NCBI GenBank assembly: GCA_022824615.1
Contig: JAJDZM010000182.1
Location: 1 to 44,959, forward strand
DNA from: Candidatus Binatia bacterium
Lineage (GTDB): Bacteria; Desulfobacterota; Binatia; Bin18
Direction: 5' to 3'
Length of the DNA: 44,959 nt
Under the pieces are notes generated by a model that had not been told where the DNA came from, searched no databases, and worked only from the letters and a program-made list of their open reading frames with translations. Of the stretch, positions 15,694 to 23,855 are shown one piece after another (position 1 is the stretch's first letter; each line of letters begins with the position of its first letter). The position numbers and the translations under genes are program-made.

Positions 15694-16893
15694 ATGCGCG
15701 ACCATTCCCAGACTGCTCTGACAACGGACGCTCTGCTGGAGCGCGCCCGCGCGATCGCCCGGCTGGCGGCCGAGCAAGCGCAGACCATCGAACAGCAGCG
15801 CCGCCTGCCCGACACGCTGATGCAGGCGCTCAAGGACTCCGAGCTGCTGCGTGTCCTCCAGCCCGCCTACTGGGGCGGCTATGAGCGAGACTTGCGGACC
15901 TTTCTCCAGGTGGCGACCGAGATTGCCAAGGGGGATACCTCGACCGGCTGGGTGTACTGCATTCTCGGCATTCACAACTTCTGGATCAGTTATGTTGAGC
16001 CCGAACTGCAAGAGGAACTCTGGGGGGAAGATTCGAGTGTGCTGATGGCCGACTCCTTCGCCCCCACGGGGGCGGCTCAAGAGGTCTCCGGCGGATACCG
16101 ACTCAACGGGCAGTGGAGTTTTTTGAGCGGCCTGTGGTGTAGCGATTGGGTCGCGGTCGGGGCCCGGGTATCACCTCAGCCGGACGCGCCACCCGAGTGG
16201 ACGATGATGTTCGTTCCCAAGACGGATTATCGTCTCAACGACCAGTGGCATGTTGCGGGCTTGCAGGGAACCGATAGCAATAGCGTTGTCGTCGAGAACG
16301 CGTTTGTGCCCCACCACCGGGTCTATTGGTTGGAGCGGGCGGAACGGACCGGAACTTCTCCTGGGCAACATCTGCATCCGAACGCCTTGTATAAACTCCC
16401 CTTTATCCCCACTCTGGGCGTCGCGCTGGTGCCGGTCGCCATCGGGTCGGTCCGAGCGGCCGTTGCTCATTTTGAGGAGTGGACGCGGGCCCGCATCCCC
16501 GTCTATGGCCCGAGCGAGACCCCCCTGCCCGGTACGGCCAGTGCCTATATCGCTCTAGCCGAAGCCGCCACCACCGCGGATGCGCTGGAGGGGCTGATGT
16601 GGCAGTGCACAGACGAACTCGTCACGGAGTATGGACAGGAGGGCCGCGTCCCGACCGCGCAGGACCGGGCCAGGTATTACGCCTGGCGCAGCTATATCGT
16701 GCGGCAGGCCACCCGCGCGGTTGACCGGCTGTTTGAGCTCAGCGGGGGCCGCTCCCTGTATCTCCAGCACCCGGTCCAGCGCATTTGGCGTGACCTGCAT
16801 GCGGTCAGCCAACACATTGCCCTGCACTATGAGGCGGGGCTGGAAGCCTACGGCCGCACGCTGGTCGGGCTGCCGAGCGGGTCGCCGCTGTAG
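15694..16893 (+). CDS. Acyl-CoA-dehydrogenase-fold flavin monooxygenase (HsaA/DszC group)
   Basis: Protein of 399 aa with the ACAD fold but a monooxygenase signature. The N-terminal helix bundle ends RRLPDTLMQALKDSELLRVLQPAYWGG, followed by GDTSTGWVYCI, then YRLNGQWSFLSGLWCSDWV, as in HsaA, HpaB-like and DszC enzymes. These use FMNH2 from a separate reductase to hydroxylate aromatics or oxidise heteroatoms. The residue that acts as base in acyl-CoA dehydrogenases is not seen. The start at ATG 15694 has GGAGG 5 bases upstream, better than ATG 15682. No dedicated flavin reductase gene is nearby. It ends the rightward pathway run. Confidence 0.85.
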   Translation: MRDHSQTALTTDALLERARAIARLAAEQAQTIEQQRRLPDTLMQALKDSELLRVLQPAYWGGYERDLRTFLQVATEIAKGDTSTGWVYCILGIHNFWISYVEPELQEELWGEDSSVLMADSFAPTGAAQEVSGGYRLNGQWSFLSGLWCSDWVAVGARVSPQPDAPPEWTMMFVPKTDYRLNDQWHVAGLQGTDSNSVVVENAFVPHHRVYWLERAERTGTSPGQHLHPNALYKLPFIPTLGVALVPVAIGSVRAAVAHFEEWTRARIPVYGPSETPLPGTASAYIALAEAATTADALEGLMWQCTDELVTEYGQEGRVPTAQDRARYYAWRSYIVRQATRAVDRLFELSGGRSLYLQHPVQRIWRDLHAVSQHIALHYEAGLEAYGRTLVGLPSGSPL

Positions 16894-16903
16894 AGGCCGC
16901 TCT

Positions 16904-17290
16904 TTACTTGATGCCTTCGCCACTGGGATCGTCGACGATAAAGCGCCACGTCCCGTCCGACTGTTTGCGGACCACCTCCACACTGTGCAGCGGCGTCGTG
17001 ACCGGATTCCCATCCGGCCCAGGGCTGGTACTGCTGCCCTTCACCCGCGTGACCGCCACCGTCCCGTCCGTACTCGGTACCGCCGTGACCGCCTCGACGT
17101 TAAACGTGGCCTGGGCGTTAATGAAGCCCTGCATGACCTCACGGATGGCGGCGTGGCCTTTGACCACCTGCTCGGACGACACCACAAAGGTGGCATCGGG
17201 CTCATAGAGCGAGATGGCCGTCTCCAGGTCACCGGCTTTGATTGCTTCGAGCAACAACAGATCGCACTCTTCGGGTTTGTGTGCTGGCAT
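16904..17290 (-). CDS. NTF2-fold (DUF4440/SgcJ-like) small protein
   Basis: A 128-aa protein with the SnoaL/DUF4440 pattern. LLLLEAIKAGDLETAISLYEPDATFVV is the N-terminal helix-strand, followed by GHAAIREVMQGFINAQATFNVEAV and a final strand with DGTWRFIVDDPSGEG. Members act as small hydrolases or isomerases, or as ligand-binding accessory proteins; no catalytic residue can be named. A strong AAAGGAGGAAA site precedes ATG 17290. It is downstream of the 2OG oxygenase on the same strand (gap 42 bases), so the two probably share a transcript. Confidence 0.78.
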   Translation of the reverse strand: MPAHKPEECDLLLLEAIKAGDLETAISLYEPDATFVVSSEQVVKGHAAIREVMQGFINAQATFNVEAVTAVPSTDGTVAVTRVKGSSTSPGPDGNPVTTPLHSVEVVRKQSDGTWRFIVDDPSGEGIK

Positions 17291-17332
17291 ATCCGTTTCC
17301 TCCTTTGATTTGACTCACAATCTCAGACTGTC

Positions 17333-18409
17333 TTAGGCTGCACTGTCAGGCCGGTCTCCTTCGTAGTACGGCGACCGGCCCGGCTTGTCTTTGAGATGGA
17401 CGAAGACCTTGTGTGAGAACCACTCGGTATACTCACGGACCGTCACCGGCCGATACTGGGGCGGATGCTCGGCGTCGCAGCAGGTCTCCACGCACTCAAT
17501 CAGGGTATCCGGGCTGGGACTGTAGAAAAACGGAATCGCGTACCGGTCGCGACCCGACCGGTTAATGGCGCGGTGAAACGTCGCTCGAAACCGGCCGTTG
17601 CTCCACAGACGCAGAATCTCGCCCGCATTGACCAGAAACGTCCCGTCCAGCACCGGCGCCTGAATCCATTTTTTCTCCGAGGTACGCAGCTCAAGGCCGG
17701 GTACCTCGGACTGGGCCAGAAACGTAATAAAGTCGCCGTCAATATGTGGCGAGGCATTAAACTGGTTTTCCTCACACGGAGTTCCAGGATAGTGGGACAC
17801 GCGCAGAATGCCCATCGGTCGCGAGTGTAGAAATGCGTCGTCAAAGAAATGCTCGGGTAGACCCAGGGCGGCGGCGTACACCGGTAACAGGCGCAGACTG
17901 AGCGCTTCCATGGCGTCAAAATATTCGACCAGGGTTTCTCGAAAGCCGGGCAAATCCGTCGGCCACTGATTGCCGCCCTGATAGAGTGGGTCGGGCGAGC
18001 CGCCATTCCCGTGCCTGGCCCGGACCTCACGCCCGATGAAAAACGCCTCACCAATATCCGGCTTGCGGTCGGGCTCGTCCTGTTTGTACTTGGGCTGCTG
18101 AAGCCCCTGCGGCATATAGCCGATGCCTTTGCTATCGACCTTGACGGAGAGCTTACGCTCAAGCGGTAGCGCGTGAAAACGAGCGTTTTCGGCGAAGACG
18201 CGGTCAACCAACTCCTGGGGTACGCCGTGGTTTTTGATGAAAAAGAAACCGATGTCTTCAAGCGCCTGACAGACTTCCCGACCCAGGCGGGCCAGCGCAC
18301 CGGGCTCTCCGGCCAGAAACGGCCCGAGGTCCAACACCGGAATGATATCTTTATCGCTCACCGGGTAGGATTTTTTTACAAAGACGCGGTCCGTGTTCAC
18401 TTGGCTCAT
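17333..18409 (-). CDS. 2-oxoglutarate/Fe(II)-dependent oxygenase (isopenicillin-N-synthase-like)
   Basis: Non-heme iron oxygenase of 358 aa, a typical length for the family. The N-terminal DIOX_N segment is visible (IIPVLDLGPFLAGE, then EDIGFFFIKNHGVPQELVDRVF). The iron ligands follow in SPHIDGDFITFLAQ (His and Asp of HxD) and FRATFHRAINRSGRDRYAIPFFYSP (distal His, then the Arg that binds the 2OG carboxylate). It would hydroxylate, desaturate or demethylate a small molecule using 2OG and oxygen. It is divergent from the SDR at 18587, with 177 bases between. Confidence 0.9.
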   Translation of the reverse strand: MSQVNTDRVFVKKSYPVSDKDIIPVLDLGPFLAGEPGALARLGREVCQALEDIGFFFIKNHGVPQELVDRVFAENARFHALPLERKLSVKVDSKGIGYMPQGLQQPKYKQDEPDRKPDIGEAFFIGREVRARHGNGGSPDPLYQGGNQWPTDLPGFRETLVEYFDAMEALSLRLLPVYAAALGLPEHFFDDAFLHSRPMGILRVSHYPGTPCEENQFNASPHIDGDFITFLAQSEVPGLELRTSEKKWIQAPVLDGTFLVNAGEILRLWSNGRFRATFHRAINRSGRDRYAIPFFYSPSPDTLIECVETCCDAEHPPQYRPVTVREYTEWFSHKVFVHLKDKPGRSPYYEGDRPDSAA

Positions 18410-18586
18410 ATCTTCCCCTCGCTAGACACCGCCCCAAGCATACACAACTGCCCCGCCGGGAAGCAAGAGAACGGCTTGATCCTTGTATGAGATTTCTTTT
18501 TCCCCTGTCGGCTGCTAGGGAAGGGCTGGCAGACATCAAGAGAACGGACAGGGAGTTGCCCTGTTCCAGCCTGAGAGGAGAAGCAT

Positions 18587-19336
18587 ATGACAACAGAGGT
18601 AGCCCTGATCGTCGGGGCCGGTCCGGGAACAAGCGCGAGTTGCGCCCGGATTTTTTCCCGCGAGAGTATGCAGGTGGCAGTGGCCGCGCGCACCCCGGAC
18701 AAGCCCGCGCTCAAGAAACTGGAGAGCGAGTATAACGTGCGGTGCTATCAGTGTGATGCGCGGGATCCCGAGGCGGTGACGGCGCTGTTTCAAGCGGTAC
18801 ACGCCGATCTCGGACGGCCCGCGCTGGTCGTGCACAATATCGACGGCCGGACCCCGGAGATTTTCCGCAAAGATATCGACGAGGCCGACCCCGGCCTGGT
18901 ACGCGACACCCTGCTGAACTCCGCGTATAGCGCCTTCCTGGTAGGCCAACAGGCGGTAAAAGGCATGCTGGCCCACCCGCCCGGCGCCGACGGTCACCGG
19001 GGGACCATTATCTTCACCAATGCCAGCGCGGCCTATAAGGGCTACCCGCGGAGTGGGGCGTTTGCGATGGCCTGTCAGGGCAAATCGGGCCTGGCAGAGA
19101 GTATGGCCAGAGAGCTGATGCCCAAGGGCATCCATATTGCCCACGTGCCGATTGATGCGGCCATCGGTTGGACCCAGGAAGACGGAAGCCGCTGGCATCG
19201 CCTGGCCGGGACAACGGTCGATGACAATATGGCGGACCCGGACGCTATTGCCGAGACCTATCTGCAACTCCATCGGCAGCCCCGCTCGACCTGGGCCTTT
19301 GAGGTCGTGCTACGGCCGTGGGTTGAGCCGTGGTAG
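18587..19336 (+). CDS. Atypical SDR-family protein lacking the catalytic tyrosine
   Basis: Rossmann protein of 249 aa with an SDR-like layout. The nucleotide loop is [10 protein letters not shown] rather than TGxxxGIG, the NNAG position reads HNIDG, and a Ser segment, TNASAAYKG, is present. The usual YxxxK helix is [12 protein letters not shown]: the Lys is there but no Tyr lies four residues before it. It belongs to a divergent subgroup that includes [21 protein letters not shown]. Catalysis may differ or be absent. Start follows GAGAGGAG. The haloalkane dehalogenase begins 49 bases later, suggesting one transcript through to the GST. Confidence 0.78.
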   Translation: MTTEVALIVGAGPGTSASCARIFSRESMQVAVAARTPDKPALKKLESEYNVRCYQCDARDPEAVTALFQAVHADLGRPALVVHNIDGRTPEIFRKDIDEADPGLVRDTLLNSAYSAFLVGQQAVKGMLAHPPGADGHRGTIIFTNASAAYKGYPRSGAFAMACQGKSGLAESMARELMPKGIHIAHVPIDAAIGWTQEDGSRWHRLAGTTVDDNMADPDAIAETYLQLHRQPRSTWAFEVVLRPWVEPW

Positions 19337-19385
19337 AGCCGACATCTATCCGGGAACGGAGACTGTACACAAAAGGAAACACACC

Positions 19386-20270
19386 ATGAAGACTCAAGCC
19401 ATTTCAGCGGATTTCCCCTATACCTCCCACTACGCGGAGGTGCAGGGTTCACAGATTCACTACGTAGAGGAAGGCAGCGGCGACCCAATTTTATTTCTCC
19501 ACGGCAATCCGACCTCCTCGTATCTGTGGCGGAATATCATGCCCCATCTGCACGCCCACGGACGCTGTATTGCCATGGACCTGATCGGCATGGGGAAGTC
19601 CGACAAGCCCGACCTGGAGTATTCTTTCTTTGATCATGTCAAATATGTGGAAGGCTTCATTGAGAAGCTGGGCTTAAAAAACCTCACCTTGGTCATCCAC
19701 GATTGGGGTTCGGCCCTGGGCTTTCATTACGCCATGCGCAACGAGCCCAATATCAAAGCGCTGGCCTTCATGGAGGCGATTATGATGCCGATCCCGAGTT
19801 GGGATGTCTTTCCCCAGGATTTCAAACAGACCTTTCAGGCGTTCCGGACCCCGGAGGTGGGCTGGGACATGATTGTGAATAATCATATGTTCGTCGAGCA
19901 GATCTTACCCGGTGCGGTTGTCCGGACTCTGACGGAAGCCGAGATGGACTATTACCGAGCGCCCTACACCGACCCGCCGACCCGCAAGCCACTCTGGCGC
20001 TGGCCGAATGAGATTCCGATTGCCGGGGAGCCGGCCAATGTGGTGGCGGCGGTGGAAGAGTATAACCGCCAGCTTCAGCAATCCTCGCTCCCCAAGTTGC
20101 TCTTCTGCGCGACTCCAGGGGCGCTTGTCCCCGCCCCGCTCGTGGAATGGTGCCAGCACCATCTACCCAATCTCAAAGTGGTTGATATCGGGCCAGGCAT
20201 TCATTTCATCCAAGAGGACAATCCACAGCTCATTGGGACCGAGTTGGCCAACTGGTACAGCAGTTTGTAA
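19386..20270 (+). CDS. dhaA: Haloalkane dehalogenase (HLD-II, DhaA-like)
   Basis: Alpha/beta-hydrolase of 294 aa that hydrolyses carbon-halogen bonds to alcohol plus halide (EC 3.8.1.5). All five functional residues of the DhaA subfamily can be placed: halide-binding N41 in [12 protein letters not shown], nucleophile D106 and halide-binding W107 in [11 protein letters not shown], acid E130 in FMEAIMMP, and base H273 near [10 protein letters not shown]. Their numbering nearly matches Rhodococcus DhaA as I remember it. The longer open frame from 19137 is discarded because AAAGGAAAC precedes ATG 19386. The protein is cytosolic with no signal peptide. Neighbouring SDR, LLM and GST genes would fit further conversion of the alcohol or detoxification of halogenated metabolites. 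Confidence 0.93.
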   Translation: MKTQAISADFPYTSHYAEVQGSQIHYVEEGSGDPILFLHGNPTSSYLWRNIMPHLHAHGRCIAMDLIGMGKSDKPDLEYSFFDHVKYVEGFIEKLGLKNLTLVIHDWGSALGFHYAMRNEPNIKALAFMEAIMMPIPSWDVFPQDFKQTFQAFRTPEVGWDMIVNNHMFVEQILPGAVVRTLTEAEMDYYRAPYTDPPTRKPLWRWPNEIPIAGEPANVVAAVEEYNRQLQQSSLPKLLFCATPGALVPAPLVEWCQHHLPNLKVVDIGPGIHFIQEDNPQLIGTELANWYSSL

Positions 20271-20331
20271 CATCGGGGGGAATACGGTGCGGGGGTCCAA
20301 GCGGACGGGGCTGGAGATTAGGTATTGGGAA

Positions 20332-20353
20332 GGGCAACCACGGGGGGTTGCCC
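20332..20353. repeat. Intergenic hairpin repeat
   Basis: GGGCAACC-N6-GGTTGCCC, an 8-bp perfect stem followed by CCTAC. It sits in the 154-base spacer after the dehalogenase. Elements of the form GTAGGGGCAACC...GGTTGCCC are a common dispersed intergenic repeat in large bacterial genomes. It could also attenuate read-through. Confidence 0.5.
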
Positions 20354-20424
20354 CTACGTTGTGGCTTGACTCTCCTGCGGAATTCGCATGAAGTGCACTG
20401 AGCTTTTAATAAAAGGAGGAAAGC

Positions 20425-21270
20425 ATGAAATATGGTATTGTCATGTTCGCCACGGATTACGCCATCCGTCCTGACGATTTTGCCAAAGAGTGCGAAGACC
20501 GCGGCTTTGAATCGGTCTGGTATCCGGAACACACCCATATTCCGGCCAGTCGGCGCAGCCCGTGGCCGGGTGGCGGGGAGTTACCCCGAGACTACTGGCA
20601 TACCCACGATCTGTTCGCCTCGCTGATGGCCGCCGCGGCCGCCACGACCACCCTCAAAGTCGGCAGCGGTATCTGCCTCGTGCAGGAGCACGACCCCATC
20701 AAGCTCGCCAAGGAAGTGGCCACGGTAGACCAGCTCTCGAACGGTCGCCTGCTGTTCGGGATCGGCGGTGGCTGGAATGCCGAAGAGATGGAAAACCACG
20801 GCACGCCCTTCGATCGCCGCTGGAAGATTCTGCGTGAAAAAATCGAGGCCATGAAAGCCATCTGGACTGAAGAGGAAGCCGAGTATCACGGCGAGTTTGT
20901 GAACTTCGATCCGATCTGGTCCTATCCCAAACCGCTTCAGAAACCCCATCCCCCCATTCTGCTGGGTGCCCACACCCCGGGCGGTTTGAATCGAGTCGCC
21001 AACTACTGCGACGGTTGGATTCCGATCGGACCACGAATCCCCGACCTCAAGGGCTGGATCGGCGATATGCACGCGCGGGCGGAAAAGTTCGGGCGTCAGG
21101 CCTCGGACCTGGCCGTCTCCGCTTTTATGGCCCCGGCCGAGGAGGCGGTTATCAACCAGTATGAGGAACTGGGGATTGAACGCTCCATTTTCGCCGTCCC
21201 GTCCGAGAGCCGCGACAAAGTCCTGCCGATTCTGGATAAGTACGCCGCGTTTATGTCGAGTATGAGTTAG
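20425..21270 (+). CDS. LLM-class F420-dependent oxidoreductase (TIGR03619-like)
   Basis: Short luciferase-like protein of 281 aa. It has GFESVWYPEHTHIP near 30, LKVGSGICLVQEHDPIKLAKEVATVDQLSNGR, LLFGIGGGWNAEEMENHG, then KPHPPILLGAHTPGGLNRVANYCDGWIPIGP. The PEHTHIP segment and the short C-terminus match the actinobacterial-type F420-dependent LLM group. It starts behind AAAGGAGGAAAGC. The GST follows 28 bases downstream, so LLM and GST are probably co-expressed, and the block may act downstream of the dehalogenase. Confidence 0.9.
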   Translation: MKYGIVMFATDYAIRPDDFAKECEDRGFESVWYPEHTHIPASRRSPWPGGGELPRDYWHTHDLFASLMAAAAATTTLKVGSGICLVQEHDPIKLAKEVATVDQLSNGRLLFGIGGGWNAEEMENHGTPFDRRWKILREKIEAMKAIWTEEEAEYHGEFVNFDPIWSYPKPLQKPHPPILLGAHTPGGLNRVANYCDGWIPIGPRIPDLKGWIGDMHARAEKFGRQASDLAVSAFMAPAEEAVINQYEELGIERSIFAVPSESRDKVLPILDKYAAFMSSMS

Positions 21271-21298
21271 ATGTACCAACCCTCAGGAGGAAGAACGT

Positions 21299-22021
21299 AT
21301 GATTGATTTACACTATTGGCCCACCCCGAACGGCAAGAAGGTCACCATCCTGCTGGAAGAGTGCGGCATGCCGTACAATATGATCCCGTGCAATATCGCC
21401 CAGGGAGATCAGTTCACGGACGAGTTTCTCAGCATCTGCCCCAATAACCGGATGCCGGCCCTGGTGGACCACGAACCGCTCGGCGGGGGCGAGCCGATCA
21501 GCATTTTCGAGTCCGGGGCGATGATGATGTATATCGCCGAGAAGGCCGGACAGTTTTATCCCCAGGATGTTCGCGTTCGTTACGACGTGAACCAGTGGGT
21601 GATGTGGCAGATGGCCAACCAGGGTCCCAAGAGTGGTGAGTGTGGCCATTTTCGCCGTTTGGGCGACGACCAGGGCGATCAGACCTACGCGGTCCGGCGT
21701 TTTACGGATGAGGTCAATCGCATGTTCGGCGTGATGAACAATCAGCTATATCGCCAGCCCTATCTGGCCGGGAACGAATACACCATTGCCGATATGATCT
21801 GTTACCCCTGGACGGTCAACTGGGAAGCCCAGGGTCAGGACATCAACGAGTTCAAATACTTCAAGCGCTGGTTTGAGGAACTCTCGGAACGCGAGGGCGT
21901 CAAAAAAGGCATGGCCGTCGGCAGCGACCTCGGCTTCGATGTCACCAAGCTCTCCCAGGAAGAGAAAGACCAACTGCGCAAAATGCTCTACAACCAACGC
22001 GCCCGCCCGGTCCCGGAGTAG
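21299..22021 (+). CDS. Glutathione S-transferase, Nu-class (YfcG/YghU-like)
   Basis: Cytosolic GST of 240 aa. The N-terminal thioredoxin fold opens MIDLHYWPTPNGKKVTILLEE, cut short here to the diagnostic WPTPNGKK. The GSH-binding segments NNRMPALVD (cis-Pro) and FESGAMMMYIAEK (Glu-Ser) follow. The all-helical C-terminal domain includes NQWVMWQMANQGPKSGE and NEYTIADMICYPW. YfcG/YghU-type enzymes have disulfide-reductase and peroxidase activity and can conjugate electrophiles. In a cluster with a haloalkane dehalogenase, a role in handling reactive halogenated or carbonyl products is reasonable but inferred. Confidence 0.92.
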   Translation: MIDLHYWPTPNGKKVTILLEECGMPYNMIPCNIAQGDQFTDEFLSICPNNRMPALVDHEPLGGGEPISIFESGAMMMYIAEKAGQFYPQDVRVRYDVNQWVMWQMANQGPKSGECGHFRRLGDDQGDQTYAVRRFTDEVNRMFGVMNNQLYRQPYLAGNEYTIADMICYPWTVNWEAQGQDINEFKYFKRWFEELSEREGVKKGMAVGSDLGFDVTKLSQEEKDQLRKMLYNQRARPVPE

Positions 22022-22091
22022 TTGGGGTGTCGGGTGAGGCGGCGCTCACCGTGCGCGCGCTCTGGGGATCAACGTACTGGAGTAATCATCC

Positions 22092-22316
22092 ATGAAGGCA
22101 TTTACCTACTCGGAAGCGCGCCAGAATCTCGCTCGTCTGTTGATTCTTGCGCAAAAAGAAGAAGTGGAAATTCGCAGACGAGATGGCAGCGTTTTTTCTC
22201 TCAAAGTCAAAAAAAACGCACCAGGATCACCGTTTGATGTACCGGGAGTCAAGACGCGGGCCACCACGGCGGATATCCTGGACGCCGTTGGTGAGTCACG
22301 GAGGAGAGGCGTTTAA
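22092..22316 (+). CDS. Phd/YefM-type antitoxin-like protein (orphan)
   Basis: A 74-aa protein with the start of the Phd/YefM fold. TYSEARQNLARLLILAQKEE is the DNA-binding helix segment, then VEIRRRDGSVFSLKVKK forms the beta pair, and a short tail replaces the toxin-neutralising helix. Normally the partner toxin gene overlaps or follows directly. Here the next 38 bases lead into a decayed HigA-like frame and no toxin frame is readable, so the antitoxin is an orphan or a solitary regulator. The GGAG upstream is a little far from ATG 22092. Confidence 0.7.
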   Translation: MKAFTYSEARQNLARLLILAQKEEVEIRRRDGSVFSLKVKKNAPGSPFDVPGVKTRATTADILDAVGESRRRGV

Positions 22317-22354
22317 GGTGATGGGGCTCTCGTTTAACTGAAAGGAGGGCCACC

Positions 22355-22530
22355 GTGCCGATGAAGAACCCGCGCACCCCGGCAAGGTTGTCCGAGTGTC
22401 CTGTCTGGAGCCGCTCGGGTTGAACGTCACTGAAGGCGTGGAAGTGCTTGGCGTCAGCCGATGGATATGTTGTTGGTAACAAATGGCGTCAGCGACGCCA
22501 ACAGTGGACGAAGCGGGCATGGTGAAGGGA
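22355..22530 (+). pseudogene. HigA-type antitoxin with frameshifts
   Basis: An excellent AAAGGAGGG site at 22341-22349 precedes GTG 22355 and ATG 22361, which read MKNP. A base missing near 22373 then shifts the frame: the next frame reads HPGKVVRV, SCLEPLGLNVTEG and VEVLGVSR, a textbook HigA (XRE antitoxin) N-terminus. A second shift near 22458 is needed to continue into MLLVTNGVS, the recognition-helix region. The frame then degenerates around NSGRSGHGE. No single frame encodes the protein, so it is a relic. The extent downstream of about 22500 is uncertain. Confidence 0.7.
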
Positions 22531-22757
22531 GGAAAGATGCCCGCCCTGTGCCCAGCCCACCCACCGCCCCTAAGGCGGGCCGCCCGGTCGGGGCGGCTGG
22601 CCTCTGGCTCATAAAGCTGGGGCAGGCGGGCAGCAAAGGTGTAGAGGGGCTTCTGTGCCAGGCGGACCCCCTGATAACCTGGGGAGGTGAATGGAAGGGT
22701 TGACTGCGATGCCGGGACAGTGTTGCACCGGCACCATAACCATAGGCTCTACCAACA
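22531..22757. other. Spacer without recognisable gene
   Basis: Between the HigA relic and the inverted-repeat element I see no coding frame with family resemblance, no tRNA and no clear promoter. Confidence 0.5.
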
Positions 22758-22927
22758 CTAGAGCGGTTTTCAGGGTGATGTAGCGAGGTGCTATCCATAG
22801 TATCGGAGATAGCTGGCCCACTCAGCCGGGGAGAAAACCTAAAGCGCACCCCTGAGGGGTGCCATTGGACGCTACACTAATGTGAATTTTGCTCTAGCTC
22901 GCTATCCCACCCTGAAAACCGCTCTAG
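22758..22927. mobile_element. MITE-like element with 30-bp terminal inverted repeats
   Basis: The 30 bases at 22758-22787 and at 22898-22927 are inverted copies with about three mismatches; the shared outer part is CTAGAGCGGTTTTCAGGGTG. The element is about 170 bases and encodes nothing. The outer TA next to GAGCGG at both ends would fit a TA target duplication as used by IS630/Tc1-mariner-type transposases. It contains an internal perfect hairpin, GCACCCC-TGA-GGGGTGC, at 22846-22862. A non-autonomous transposable element is the simplest reading; the family assignment is inferred. Confidence 0.65.
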
Positions 22928-23001
22928 CTGGGACAAGCTGGCTGATGAGGGCGCGCAGTCGGCATACAAGCCCTACAAGCAACTCACAATGGAGTGAGAA
23001 G

Positions 23002-23289
23002 ATGGCGGACACGAACGAGGCAAACCGGGTTTCAGATCGAAATTCCGTTGATGTGTGGACTGATCATATACTCCGTGTTCCGATTCTTCTTACGAAGAAT
23101 ATCGGGATCGTATCCGGTTCGATGATCTTCGCGTTCTTCGCAATGGCTATATCGTGGTCCCATAAAGCGCAGGAGTACGGTTGGAATGTTGGTCTCCTGG
23201 CCTGCTATGTCCTCGGCGCCATATTAGGATATCGTGCCTATCAGGAGAGTGTCTCTCGGCCCATTGGGGCGGCGTTCGGGGTGGCCTAG
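23002..23289 (+). CDS. Small membrane protein (first half of an amber-split frame)
   Basis: Frame of 95 aa starting at ATG 23002 (GGAG 10 bases upstream); the longer open frame from 22882 runs through the inverted-repeat element and is unlikely. Two hydrophobic helices are visible: VSGSMIFAFFAMAISW and VGLLACYVLGAILGYRAY. It ends at TAG 23287-23289. The same frame continues open through RIGPIWVVLAVLAEYAV into the next listed gene without another stop, so the two pieces may be one four-helix protein interrupted by an amber mutation. I do not recognise the family. Confidence 0.5.
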   Translation: MADTNEANRVSDRNSVDVWTDHILRVPILLTKNIGIVSGSMIFAFFAMAISWSHKAQEYGWNVGLLACYVLGAILGYRAYQESVSRPIGAAFGVA

Positions 23290-23310
23290 CGCATCGGGCC
23301 CATCTGGGTC

Positions 23311-23685
23311 GTGCTGGCCGTGCTGGCCGAATACGCAGTAACCGGCAGCCAGACGGCAATCGAGACAATGGGTCGCTTCCCGTTCCTCTTTTTTTCATCC
23401 ATAGGCGCTATCTGGAGCTCTTTTCTTCTTGCATACCTCGTAGGCGCTATCTGGAGCGGCTTGGCAAACATGTCGGTGCAAAACCTCATACATCTGTTTC
23501 TCGGTGTGGCTGGAATAGTCGTCACAGTCTTCTTTGGCACATGTGGCGATTTTGGGGAGGATACGAGGAGAAGCCCGGAGGAGCAGCAGAGCGAGCTGCC
23601 GCAAGAACAAAACAAGAAGGACGATGCCCAAGAAGAACCGGTCACCAAGGGCGAGAGCGCCTCTGTGCCTCCGCACGGTGAATGA
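23311..23685 (+). CDS. Membrane protein with charged C-terminal tail (second half of amber-split frame)
   Basis: Frame of 124 aa from GTG 23311, in phase with the preceding gene and separated from it only by one TAG and seven codons. Hydrophobic stretches are at about 1-12, 24-48 and 61-80 (FLGVAGIVVTVFFG), followed by a hydrophilic Glu/Gln/Lys-rich tail (RRSPEEQQSELPQEQNKKDD). A 17-base direct repeat (TAGGCGCTATCTGGAGC at 23402 and 23441) codes for GAIWS twice. No good ribosome binding site precedes 23311, which favours the split-gene reading. Function unknown. Confidence 0.45.
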   Translation: MLAVLAEYAVTGSQTAIETMGRFPFLFFSSIGAIWSSFLLAYLVGAIWSGLANMSVQNLIHLFLGVAGIVVTVFFGTCGDFGEDTRRSPEEQQSELPQEQNKKDDAQEEPVTKGESASVPPHGE

Positions 23686-23855
23686 CCGCGTGATGGTTCA
23701 CTCGAATAGGGCGCAAAGATCAGTCAACTAGCTCCGTAGATCGGCTTACGCTCCGCCAACCCGACAAGTGTGGTTCGGCGGAATGATTGGCAAAGATGCG
23801 GACGTTCACCATTGACGGGCTGAGTAGCTTAAAGCAGTAGGAAACATATGACCGC
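23686..23855. other. Spacer without recognisable gene
   Basis: No convincing coding frame. The end of the spacer carries AGTAGGA before the 52-aa gene. Confidence 0.4.

Noticed and set aside
22882-23001. N-terminal extension of the small membrane protein
   Set aside because: It lies mostly in the right end of the inverted-repeat element; ATG 23002 has its own ribosome site.
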